DNA of 64,000 nucleotides from Strigamia acuminata (taxonomy: Eukaryota; Arthropoda; Chilopoda; Geophilomorpha; Linotaeniidae), in NCBI GenBank assembly GCA_949358305.1, contig OX442319.1, forward strand, positions 8,680,001 through 8,744,000, written 5' to 3'. The position numbers and the translations under genes are program-made. Below the pieces are notes generated by a model. That model was not told the DNA's origin and made no database searches. It saw nothing but the letters and a program-made list of their open reading frames with translations. This document shows, one piece after another, positions 43,241 through 52,721 of the stretch. Position 1 is the stretch's first letter. Each line of letters starts with the position of its first letter.

Positions 43241-45254
43241 ATTGTTTACTACCCCACTGCACATTAATTTGAACCAATATGTTACGCAAAAATATGATTA
43301 ATTGTGACATTTGTATATTTTCGGATAATTTTAAATAAAGTAATAAAAAAAAAGATTTTTAGCGAATAAATTGAAACGTAAGTATTAGGGATGCACCAAA
43401 TACCAAAATTAAAACCACCGAATATCAAAATCAATGATTATTCACTGAATACCGTCTATTTCATTTTCTTGCCCAAAGTGACTTTTTTCCTTCACCAAAT
43501 CAAAAAATAGCGTCATTTTTGCCAATATATCGAATGTCTGCCACATTAACTCACGTCACATTGAATTCAGAACGATCAGGGCTGGATTGGGAACAAATTT
43601 ATTACCGAAAAATCTGGTCAGGTCGAGCTACAAAAACAAATTTATACCGGGATATTTGGACAGGTTGGACCACTGAGCACGAAAAAAATATTTTACGTCA
43701 TGGGCCACCATTTTCAATAGTATCCGGACCCCACTTAAAATTACTTGCCGACCCCTGCACTATGCCCTGCCAAGAATCAACGTAAAGTTGATGTTGCTAA
43801 CAGAGCAACGGATATTGTTAAACCAACAAACCGCTTTCAATTTTTTCCTCAGAAGGTGACCACGTTAATCGAAGATGAGGACGGTCTGAGCGCGCTTGCG
43901 CAGACTGTTATATCATACCTTGTTCCCACCAGAAAGTTTAAGCTAGCCCAAAGTTTAAATCTAGTTCTTGTTCTTGGTGTGAATGCATCTAGCCCAAAAT
44001 TATCTAGTTTAAACATTTTTAAGCTAGATAATTGCCAAAGAACTATATAACTGCCAAGGTCCCACAATTCTGTGCATACTCAAGTCTCAACCATCCACCG
44101 GCCTCCAACTGCGCTTGAGTGACCACCCTCGAGTCCCCACATCGAGGCAAAAAAGTTTATTCTTGGACAGTTGCAGGGCTCATCACCCAATTCACAATTC
44201 AAATGCATTTACTTTTATTTTGTGTTTATTTCACTGTTTTTATTTTAGCTAGTTGTATTTTATACCAAATAATATCTTGCATGCTTTGCATTCAATTCCA
44301 TCTCTTAAATGTTTTAATTAAATTGTTTTTAATCTTAATTTATTTTATCAAAATTCTTAGATCTATTTTTAATGCAGCATAGAACATTTCAATTGTATTT
44401 ATTTTTATTTCAAATGTTTTTATCCATAGTTTTTCATTCGATATTATTTTGTAACCCTAGTAAATATTAGTGGGTATCCCCGTGCAGCTCGCACGTAAAA
44501 ATGGCATTTTCGGCCAATTTTTATTATTTAATTATTTTTCAGCCGAACAGCGACTTTTTTCCACATTATTTATTTACTGTTGTTTTGCATTATAGTTTCA
44601 TTTTTTCTATCTGTTCGTTCAACTTTCTACACGTAGAAATTGCACAATATTATTTAATATTTAAAAGTAAGCCAAACATGCCCGCTGACTTCCCAGTTAG
44701 AATAAGCAACAACATACACAACATACACCTTAACCAACCATTGGGCTAAAAGGGCTGCACGGCCCAGTAGTGCCGGATGATGAATGGCACCGAGAATCAC
44801 AAAGGCCATGGGTCACCTGATACTGTTAGCCCAGGACACTTAAACATTTGTCCTAATAAAATTTTATATGTTTATTTTATTTTATTTTATTTATTTTATA
44901 TGCTTATGGTGTAAAAATGAAGTTAACGAATTAACAAGTTGGCACGTAGACAATTTTTGCACTATAATCTTCAAGCACTCTTCTTGTGATCAAAAGTTGG
45001 TTCATTTCTTTTGCTTAACTTTAGCAAAGGGGTCGTGTCTCTTATTTTCTTAAGTGGTAAATGCTACTCTCATAAATTGGAAAGCAGTCTTACAATACCA
45101 ATATAAATAGGACAAGTGGAAATGACCAGAGCTCACTTTTAGCTAGATTGTGGTAGAAAACTAACAAGCTACCCAGGGGTGACCACTAGGAGGTAGTGAG
45201 TTGGATTTTACACCCCCGAATGCACACAAAATATATAACTTATTTCAGCTGACT

Positions 45255-45355
45255 ACGTGAAGAAAGTTCAAAATTAATTAAACTTGCAATAAAACTGAAT
45301 CAATACGTGAAGAAAGTTCAAAATTAATTAAACTTGCAATAAAACTGGGTCAATG
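45255..45355. repeat. 50-bp tandem duplication
   Basis: Two head-to-tail copies of a 50-bp block starting ACGTGAAGAAAGTTC, differing at about two bases near the end (CTGAATCAAT versus CTGGGTCAAT). A recent local duplication. Confidence 0.9.
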
Positions 45356-45667
45356 TAAAACCGTATTGGTACCGGTACGTGTGTGCTGTCAGGAAGAAAT
45401 TGAACGAGAAATTTTTTCCTTTGTTCTTCCTACCGCCGCCATTTTCTCAAGCGACTGAAGGCAAATCAGCGAATTAAACTGAACTTGCTGAACATAAAAA
45501 CAATTCATAAAACACTGAACTAAAATAATACGTTACTTACCGTGAATAGTGAATTCCGTGTTCGTATGTGCTTTTAAAAAGCCTGCCTGCGACATTTACG
45601 CATCAAATCGAGCCATTCACGGTCCAAATACACAAGTTCATCGCAACCGATGTTCACGTTAGTCATT

Positions 45668-45689
45668 GGTCACCTCAGATCAGGTGACC
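45668..45689. promoter_or_regulatory. Perfect inverted GGTCACCT/AGGTGACC site upstream of innexin
   Basis: Two 8-bp arms with a 6-bp spacer, about 220 bp before the innexin ATG. AGGTGA resembles a nuclear-receptor half-site, so this reads as an everted pair with 6-bp spacing. The role is inferred from sequence only. Confidence 0.3.
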
Positions 45690-45908
45690 GATTGTTTAAA
45701 ATTCTCATCACGGGAGGGCGCTAAGAAAAATAGAATAAATGTATACATAAACAGACGAATAATTAGAACAAAAACGAAAAATGAAGCCCACGTTCTCTAG
45801 ATACTTACACGTCCCATAAACGTTCCACACTTTTTCCTATTTAAACCAACCTGACCTGTGAATTATTCATAGACTTGTCCTACCACTGTCAAGTGTCAAC
45901 AAGCCACC

Positions 45909-46997
45909 ATGTCCGTTTTTAAAGCATTTTCAACCGCCATTATCAAGTCGAATCAAGTCCAAATCGACAATTTCGTGTTCCACCTCCACTACCGCATAAC
46001 TTCAATAATCATGGCTGCCGCCTCGATTTTAGTAACGAGCAAAGAACGCTTCGGTAAACCGATTTCTTGCGGTCCACCGCCGCCTTCTCTAAGCACCGAT
46101 CTATTGGAGAACTACTGCTGGACGAGGTCCACCTTTTCTTTAGCAGGTCCAGCAAACAACGAACCCTACCCGGGTATAAACACCGCTAAAGAAGGCGACA
46201 AAGTATTTTACCACACGTATTACCAATGGGTTTGGCTAGTCCTCGCTTTACAATCGGCCATGTTCTATTTTCCGCGATTCCTTTGGAAGAAAATCGAAAA
46301 CAGACGCGTGTGCCATCTCGTGAAAGGTTTGGGCGAACCCCTGTGCGATGTGCACTTGTTAAGTGCGCGGGTTTCATTACTGGGTCAATACTTGTTGCGG
46401 AATTGGAATAATCTCAACAAGTGGGCGCTAGGTTTCTTCATGTGCGAATTAATTAATTTCGTAAATGTTATTGCGCAGATTTTCATCATCGACGCGTTTC
46501 TCGGTGGAACTTTTACGACCTACGGAACACGGATTCTCCAGCACGGTTTGTTGGACCAGGAGCATCGCAACGACACAATGGCGGCCATTTTTCCTCGTTT
46601 GACTAAATGTGCTTTCCGCGCTTTCGGACCCACTGGGGGCATTCAGACTCACGATGCGATCTGTGTTCTGCCGATTAATGTCGTGAACGAAAAGATCTAC
46701 GTGTTTCTTTGGTTTTGGTTGGTTGTTTTGGCCGTTCCGACGGGTCTGGTGTTGGTTTATAGAATTTTGCTTTTGTGCTGTGCGAAGGTTAGAGTGAAGG
46801 CGTTGCATTGGCAATACAACTGCGTGAATTGTCGTCGTAAAGATCACATGCTTCTTCGTGCGAAGATTGGAGATTGGTTGATGTTGAATTTGCTGGCTAA
46901 AAATATCGATGCGACGGCGTTGGATATGTTGTTGGATGAATTGGAAATGGAGAAATTGTCGAATTTTAAACTGCCGTTACCCCTAGCTAAGTTGTAG
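45909..46997 (+). CDS. Innexin gap-junction protein, intronless
   Basis: Invertebrate gap-junction channel subunit; six or eight form a hemichannel. 362 residues in one exon. Seen: N-terminal IDNFVFHLHYRIT just before TM1; GxPISC with C54 and C70 in extracellular loop 1; the innexin signature YYQWV at 104-108 leading into TM2; TM3 about 173-198; loop 2 with C234 and C252; and EKIYVFLWFW opening TM4. The cytoplasmic tail is short, ending LPLPLAKL. Similarity by memory is greatest to inx3/inx2-type proteins, not enough to name the paralogue. The ATG lies in a CCACCATG context. Its last codons and 3'UTR are duplicated downstream at 52601-52657 and in each capsid-gene unit. Confidence 0.93.
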   Translation: MSVFKAFSTAIIKSNQVQIDNFVFHLHYRITSIIMAAASILVTSKERFGKPISCGPPPPSLSTDLLENYCWTRSTFSLAGPANNEPYPGINTAKEGDKVFYHTYYQWVWLVLALQSAMFYFPRFLWKKIENRRVCHLVKGLGEPLCDVHLLSARVSLLGQYLLRNWNNLNKWALGFFMCELINFVNVIAQIFIIDAFLGGTFTTYGTRILQHGLLDQEHRNDTMAAIFPRLTKCAFRAFGPTGGIQTHDAICVLPINVVNEKIYVFLWFWLVVLAVPTGLVLVYRILLLCCAKVRVKALHWQYNCVNCRRKDHMLLRAKIGDWLMLNLLAKNIDATALDMLLDELEMEKLSNFKLPLPLAKL

Positions 46998-47170
46998 ACG
47001 CAATTCGTTTGAAAATAAAGATTAATTGTGCATTTTATATCGTCTCTTTTCATTTACAATAAAAATAAATTACAAATAAATAAATAGTGGTAAAAAAGAG
47101 AGTTTGTTGATGAGTATGTGATTCAGCATAAAACCCTGCTGGTTTGTCTTTACATTTTGGCAATAAATAT

Positions 47171-47236
47171 GTTATACTATAGTATAACAGGAATTGTGGC
47201 TTTAATTTATATATAAATTAAAGCCACAATTCCTGT
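47171..47236. repeat. Two abutting perfect palindromes at the head of unit 1
   Basis: GTTATACTATAGTATAAC (47171-47188) is a perfect 18-bp palindrome. It overlaps by two bases a perfect 50-bp palindrome (47187-47236) whose right arm is AAATTAAAGCCACAATTCCT. In units 2 and 3 only the right arm is present, next to ATTAAAAGTATTACTA, so the inverted arm is unique to unit 1. Confidence 0.9.
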
Positions 47237-47625
47237 GGCAATTTGCAAGAAGTCGGAAACTTGGCATGGCAACCAAACTGGCAATATTGGGGGTTTCTAC
47301 GGCCTGCAGCTAAAGAGTGAGAAGTTCCTAGGCTCGGTGGTGTCACGCATGCGCCGTGGCAGATTCGACCAAATTTTGGAGGAGAAATTATTTATTTCCT
47401 CACTCATTTCTTCATTTGTTACAGCTCTGCTTTTCCACGCTAATTTTGAACGTTGATCGCCATTTGGACATCAAGATATACCATTTTCCGGATTCTTCTA
47501 CGAAAAAGGTTTTTTTTCTCATTTTCCACTTCTCATTTTTTCCCTTTGTATATTTTCGCGCGCTTCATTTTGTTTTGCTTTAACTTTATTATTTTCTTTT
47601 TTGAGCTCTTTCAGTTTCATTAACA

Positions 47626-48548
47626 ATGTCTAACCAAGAGGAAAACGCGGAAAACGTTAGTCGTGATCGTCAAGTAGCCAACGCTAAACGCCACAAAGAT
47701 GCACAACCATCTCCGGATTCCCAAGATGGCGCCACGCCTAGAAATTTGACCGAGTCACAGTCCGGTGCCTCAGCTTGGCATGGCTCTGACGGTCCAGAGT
47801 CTGGACTCCAGACATGATTTTAGTAGGTCAAATGGCCAAATTTTTCTCATCGAAATGGATCCATAACACAACTGATCACCAAAATATTCGATGGCATCGA
47901 ATTACGCCGGCATTATTTAACGGCGTGTGGCAGGCCGGGTCGACATTCCTCGAACACATAATGGAATTGGCTCGTATTAATGATATCAGTCATCAAGATG
48001 CCCTGGATTATCTGGTGCCGAGAGCAATCATCGATCAAGCATACACCTGGTACTACTCAAAATGTTTCATCAACTGGGACCATTTTGTCTTTGAGTTTAT
48101 GAGGGAATATGGCGAGTCGAGCGAAGAATTGTTGCAGCTTTGGGACAACTTAGCCCAAAAGCCCGGCGAAGATCTGCGATTCTATTTACGCCGCACCGAC
48201 TACTTACTTGCAAAGTTGCCGTACCCAATGGGTGACGTGGCGAACAATCGCCAATTCCGCAAAGGCTTGACTGAGTATTCGAAAGAAATTCTATTCAGAG
48301 TGAAAGCTCCTTGTCGAGGATCGTATTCAGAATTGTCGGAATTTATACGAGCACGCATGAGTCGCATCGATGCGATGTACGAAGCTTTTATGCCTCCTGA
48401 TGAAAGAATTGCCTTTAACAGACGTCAACAGCGACAACGAGAAATGGCGGAGGAATTTAAGAATGCACGTTACGCTCAAACTTCTTTCCTTCAACCTCGT
48501 TTGCTTCAGCCTCCATATTATGATCATTTTCTGGCTGATTCAAAGTGA
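47626..48548 (+). pseudogene. Capsid (Gag/Arc-like) gene, copy 1, frameshifted
   Basis: Starts like the others (MSNQEEN..SRDRQVANAKRHK) after a 5'UTR intron (47509-47614). A 14-bp insertion, GAGTCTGGACTCCA at about 47797-47810, absent from copies 2 and 3, shifts the frame to a stop at 47815-47817. The capsid part is open from an ATG at 47814 to 48548 (244 residues), so an N-truncated protein is still possible. It covers the whole capsid fold region. From about 47869 to 48176 it appears identical by eye to copy 2, while flanks differ, pointing to recent gene conversion. Confidence 0.75.
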
Positions 48549-49419
48549 AGGAAAGAGAAGGGAAATTCCTGCATTTAGTTTGAGTCGAAATTCGTTTCCT
48601 CGCCATTTTTTTCTCATTTTCTTCTTCTTCTCATTCTATCTCGTTTTGTATTTTTGCGCACTGTTCCGCGCTTCAAATTATTAACCTTTCATTGTATATC
48701 GTTTTTATTGCATTTGCATTTATTTAAACTGTATTTAATCACATTTAATTAAAGTTTGTGCGGTTATTTTTAAACTGAAACACTGTTTTCTCATTTCATT
48801 TGTGTTCTACGCAATATTCGTGAGGTTTGCTTTAGTATTTCGTTAAACAAAGATTAATTGTACATTTTATTTCGTCTTTTTTACATTTACAATAAAAATA
48901 AATTACAAATAAATAAATAAATATTGCTAAAAAAGAGAATTTGTTGATGAGTATCTGATTCAGCATAAAACCCTGCTGGTTTGTTATTAGATTTCGGGAA
49001 AAAATTAAAAGTATTACTAAATTAAAAGCACAATTCCTGTGGCAATTTGCAAGAAACCGGAAACTTGGCATGGCAACCAAACTGCCAATATTGAGGGGTT
49101 TCCACGGCCTGCAGCTAAAGAGTGGGAAGTTGCTAGGCTCGGTGGTGTCACGCATGCGCCGTGGTGGCAGATTCGACCAAATTTATTTCCTCACTCGTTT
49201 CTTGTTTCCCAAACCATTGGCTTCATTTGTTACAGCTCTGCTTTTCCACGCCAATTTTGAACGTTGGTCGCCATTTGGACATCAAGATATATCATTTTCC
49301 GGATTCCTCTACGAAAGGTATTTTTCTCATTCTTTCTCTTTGTATATTTTCGCGCGCTCCATTTTGTTTGGCTTTAACCTTATTATTTTCTTTTTTGAAC
49401 TCTTTCAGTTTCATTAACA

Positions 49420-50313
49420 ATGTCTAACCAAGAGGAAAACGTTAGTCGTGGTCGTCAAGCAACCAGCGCTAAACGCCACAAAGATGCACAACCATCTCCG
49501 GATGCCCAAGATGGCGTCAGGCCTGTCACGCCTAGAAATTTGATTGGTGCCTCAGCTTGGCATGTCCCCGATGACACAGAATTGGTTTTACTTGGTCAAA
49601 TGGCCAAATTTAACTCATCCAAATGGACCCACGACACAACTGATCACCAAAATATTCGATGGCATCGAATTACGCCGGCATTATTTAACGGCGTGTGGCA
49701 GGCCGGGTCGACATTCCTCGAACACATAATGGAATTGGCTCGTATTAATGATATCAGTCATCAAGATGCCCTGGATTATCTGGTGCCGAGAGCAATCATC
49801 GATCAAGCATACACCTGGTACTACTCAAAATGTTTCATCAACTGGGACCATTTTGTCTTTGAGTTTATGAGGGAATATGGCGAGTCGAGCGAAGAATTGT
49901 TGCAGCTTTGGGACAACTTAGCCCAAAAGCCCGGCGAAGATCTGTGGTCCTATTTACACCGCACCGACTACTTACTTGCAAAGTTGCCGTACGCAATGGC
50001 CGACATGGAGACCGCTTACAAATTCTTTAAAGGCTTGACTGAGTGTTCGAAAGAAATTCTGTTCAGAGTAAATGCTCCTTGTCTATGGTATTCAGAATTG
50101 TCGGAATTTATACGAGCACGCATGAGTCGCATCGATGCGATGTACGAAGCTTTTATGCCTCCTGATGAAAGAATTGCCTTTGACAGACGTCAACAGCGAC
50201 AACGAGAAAAGGCGAAGGAATTTAAGAATGCGCGTTACGCTCAAACTCCTTTCCTTCAACCTCGTTTGCTTCAGCCTCCAAATTACGATGATTTTCTGGC
50301 TGATCCTGAGTGA
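49420..50313 (+). CDS. Capsid (Gag/Arc-like) gene, copy 2
   Basis: 297 residues in one coding exon, preceded by a 91-bp 5'UTR intron (49318-49408). The N-terminal 60 residues are polar and low complexity. Then comes WHRITPALFNGVWQAGSTFL, helices with YLVPRAIIDQAYTWYYSKCF, NWDHFVFEFMREYGESSEEL, LAQKPGEDLWSYLHRTDYLL and FKGLTECSKEILFRV. This order (W-containing helix, W..F..F, then PGE-L..YL.R, then GL) is the two-lobed capsid pattern of Ty3/gypsy Gag and of the domesticated Arc genes, by family knowledge. There is no zinc knuckle at the C-terminus and no protease. The tail is basic and glutamine/arginine-rich (RRQQRQREKAKEF) and could bind RNA instead. Probably a host-adopted capsid gene; a gag-only remnant is the alternative. 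Confidence 0.7.
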   Translation: MSNQEENVSRGRQATSAKRHKDAQPSPDAQDGVRPVTPRNLIGASAWHVPDDTELVLLGQMAKFNSSKWTHDTTDHQNIRWHRITPALFNGVWQAGSTFLEHIMELARINDISHQDALDYLVPRAIIDQAYTWYYSKCFINWDHFVFEFMREYGESSEELLQLWDNLAQKPGEDLWSYLHRTDYLLAKLPYAMADMETAYKFFKGLTECSKEILFRVNAPCLWYSELSEFIRARMSRIDAMYEAFMPPDERIAFDRRQQRQREKAKEFKNARYAQTPFLQPRLLQPPNYDDFLADPE

Positions 50314-51135
50314 AGGGAGGAGAAGGGAAATTCCTGCATTTAGTTTGAGTCGAAATTCGTTTCCTCGCCATTTTTTTCTCATTCTTTCCCGTTGTGTATT
50401 TTTGCGCACTGTTCCGCGCTTCAAATTATTAACCATTCATTGTATTTCGTTCGTAGCGCATTTGCATTTATTTAAACTGTATTTAATCATATTTAATTAA
50501 AGTTTGTGCGGTTATATTTTGGTATTTCGTTAAATAAAGATTAATTGTGCATTTTATTTCGTCTCTTTCCATTTACAATAAAAATAAATTACAAATAAAT
50601 AAATATTGCTGAAAATGGTCGAATGCAAAGAGAATTGATTGATGAGTGTCTGATTCAGCCTAAAACCCTGCTGGTTTGTTATTACATTTTGGAAAAAATT
50701 AAAAGTATTACTATAAATTAAAGCCACAATTCCTGTGGCAATTTGCAACCAAACTGCCAAAGTTGTGGGGTTGCCACGGCCTGCAGCTAACGAGTGGGAA
50801 GTTGCTAGGCTCGGTGTGTGCCACGCATGCGCCGTGGCAGATTCCACCAAATTTTGGAGGAGAAATTATTTATTTCCTCACTTATTTCTGATGCTTTCCC
50901 AAACCATTCGCTTCATTTGTTACAGCTCCGCTTTGAACCGTCATCTTCATTTGAACATCAAGATATATCATTTCCCGGATTCCTCTCTACGAAAGGTTTT
51001 TTTTTTCCATTTTCCACTTCTCATTCTTTTCCTTTGTGTATTTTCGCGCGCTTCAAATTTTCAATACACGCGTGAGAATTTTTTATGCTTTATCTTTCTT
51101 ATTTTCTTTTTTGAACTCTTTCAGTTCTATTAACG

Positions 51136-52023
51136 ATGTCTAACCAAGAAAAAAACGTAAGTCGTGGTCGTCAAGCAGCCAGCGCTAAACGCCACAAAGA
51201 TGCACAACCATCTCCGGATTCCCAAGATGGCGTCACGCCTAGAAATTTGACCGAGTCGCAATCTGGTGCTTCAGCTCGGAACGGCTCTGACGGTGCAGAC
51301 ATGGCTTTACGAGGTCAAATAGCCAGACATACCTCATCCAATTGGACCCATTTCACATGGGATCACCAAAATATTCGATGGCATCGAATTACACCGGTAT
51401 TGTTTGACGGCTCGTGGCAAGCCGGTTCGACATTCCTAGAAAAAATTCGAGACTTGGCTGAAATTAATTCTATCAGTCATCAAGATGCCCTGGATTATCT
51501 AGTGCCGAGAGCACTCATCGATGAAGCACGTGCTTGGTACCAAAGAAAATGTTTCAACAACTGGGACCATTTTGTTTGGCAGTTTATGAGGCGATTTGGC
51601 GAGTCTAGCGAAGAAATGTTTCAGCCTTGGCACAACTTAGCCCAAAAACCCGGCGAAGGTCTGAGATTTTATTTACTCCGCTCCGACAACATATTTGCAA
51701 AGTTGCCGTACTCAATGAGCGACTGGGCGAACGACCACCAATTCCGCAAAGGCTTGACTGAGTATTCGACAGAAATTCTATTCAGAGTAAATGCTCCTAA
51801 TCCAGGATCGTATTCAGAATTGTCAGAATTTATGTGGGAACGCATGTTTCGCATCGAACGGATGTACGAAGCTTTTATGCCTCCTGATGAAAGAATTGCC
51901 GTTAACCGACGTCAACAGCGACTACGAGAAATTGCGAAGGAATCTAATAAGAATGCGCGTTACGGTCAACTTCCTTTACTTGAGCCTCCAAATTATGATG
52001 ATTTTCTGACTGATACAGAGTGA
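51136..52023 (+). CDS. Capsid (Gag/Arc-like) gene, copy 3
   Basis: 295 residues with the same architecture as copy 2 and a 129-bp 5'UTR intron (50996-51124). It is more diverged: the capsid region shows changes such as YSKCF to QRKCF, FVFEFMREYG to FVWQFMRRFG and LLQLWDNL to MFQPWHNL. The frame has stayed fully open despite this divergence, which argues for selection on the protein, though substitution counts were not computed. The C-terminal acidic end (NYDDFLTDTE) is conserved with copy 2. Followed by the same 3'UTR, then a LINE insertion. Confidence 0.7.
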   Translation: MSNQEKNVSRGRQAASAKRHKDAQPSPDSQDGVTPRNLTESQSGASARNGSDGADMALRGQIARHTSSNWTHFTWDHQNIRWHRITPVLFDGSWQAGSTFLEKIRDLAEINSISHQDALDYLVPRALIDEARAWYQRKCFNNWDHFVWQFMRRFGESSEEMFQPWHNLAQKPGEGLRFYLLRSDNIFAKLPYSMSDWANDHQFRKGLTEYSTEILFRVNAPNPGSYSELSEFMWERMFRIERMYEAFMPPDERIAVNRRQQRLREIAKESNKNARYGQLPLLEPPNYDDFLTDTE

Positions 52024-52279
52024 AGGGAGAAGGGGAATTCCTGCATTTAGTTTGGGTCGAAGTTCGTTTCCTCGCCATTTTTGTCTCATTTTCTTCTCAT
52101 TCGTTCCCGTTTTGTATTTTTGCGCACTGTTCCGCGCTTCAAATTATTAATCTTTCATTGTATATCGTTTGTGACGCATTTGTATTTATTTAAACTGTAT
52201 TTAATCACATTTAATTAAAGTTTGTGCGGTTATTTTTAAACTGAAACACTGTTGTCTCATTTCATTTGTGTTGTACGCA

Positions 52280-52280
52280 C

Positions 52281-52320
<40 letters not shown>

Positions 52321-52588
52321 TATTTCAAGCACTCCGGAGGAGTAGATACAGTGTGGTGCTGAGTGGCAGCGGGTGATTAATTGTTACATTGAGTGAGCAA
52401 CAGGAAATTTTTTAGGCGGCGATGAAAGTGGCGGCAGTGGAAGCGACATTTAAAGGCTGCGCAGTCAAGGACGGCGGCACGGATGTCCATCGGGAGATTA
52501 TTCCACATCTTAGTACAGCGATAAGGGAATGTTCTAGATCGGTACGTGGAGACGCGAGTGTTTGTTTCGAACGAGTGGCTGCGGGTGC
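52280..52588 (-). mobile_element. 5'-truncated LINE fragment with (ATT)n tail
   Basis: On the minus strand a frame reads TRVSTYRSRTFPYRCTKMW, then NNLPMDIRAA, and ends at a stop at 52377-52379. This is the conserved C-terminal tail of CR1/jockey-type LINE ORF2 proteins (R..YR....WN.LP). A 3' region and then an (AAT)n run (52283-52325) follow. It interrupts the 3' flank of capsid unit 3, as shown by comparison with units 1 and 2. Confidence 0.75.
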
Positions 52589-52600
52589 TTTGGTATTTCG

Positions 52601-52657
52601 TTAGATGAATTAGAAATGGAGAAATTATCGAATTCTAAATTAATTTCCAACATGTAA
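52601..52657 (+). pseudogene. Duplicated innexin C-terminal codons
   Basis: Reads LDELEMEKLSNSKLISNM and stop. The first 11 residues are identical to the innexin tail (LDELEMEKLSN at the end of the gene at 46997) and then diverge. It is followed by the same 3'UTR-like block (TTTACAATAAAAATAAATTA). A left-over from the segmental duplication that made the capsid array. Confidence 0.8.
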
Positions 52658-52721
52658 AATAACTAGACTTTATTTGAGACAGTTTACAATAAAAATAAAT
52701 TACAATACTTGATAAATATTG

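Larger units (their letters stand above)
43241..45908. other. HNF4-innexin intergenic stretch with hAT scraps
   Basis: No gene is supported over 2.7 kb. Two hAT-like ends are seen without partners: AGGGATGCACCAAATACC near 43388 and, inverted, TTGCCGACCCCTGCA near 43746. Another block near 44755 has a GGGCTGCACGGCCC hairpin. The leader of the innexin gene probably lies in the last 300 bp. Confidence 0.5.
47000..52600 (+). repeat. Three tandem 1.7-2.0-kb units, each with one capsid (Gag/Arc-like) gene
   Basis: Unit borders are about 47000, 48833, 50519 and 52590. Each unit runs: an innexin-type 3'UTR piece (AAAGATTAATTG...), a remnant of the chitin-binding gene exon read on the minus strand (CAAACCAGCAGGGTTTTATG type, PAGFY), then a leader exon, a short intron, a capsid ORF, and a 3'UTR ending GTTTGTGCGGTTAT. 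The third unit also carries a LINE fragment. No LTRs, primer site, protease or reverse transcriptase are seen anywhere in the array. Confidence 0.85.

Noticed and set aside
47626-52023. Intact LTR retrotransposon around the capsid genes
   Set aside because: No paired LTRs, primer site, polypurine tract or pol in 5.6 kb; repeats are explained by tandem duplication.
52422-52604. Plus-strand 60-codon ORF
   Set aside because: Antisense of the LINE fragment, which has a recognisable protein on the minus strand.
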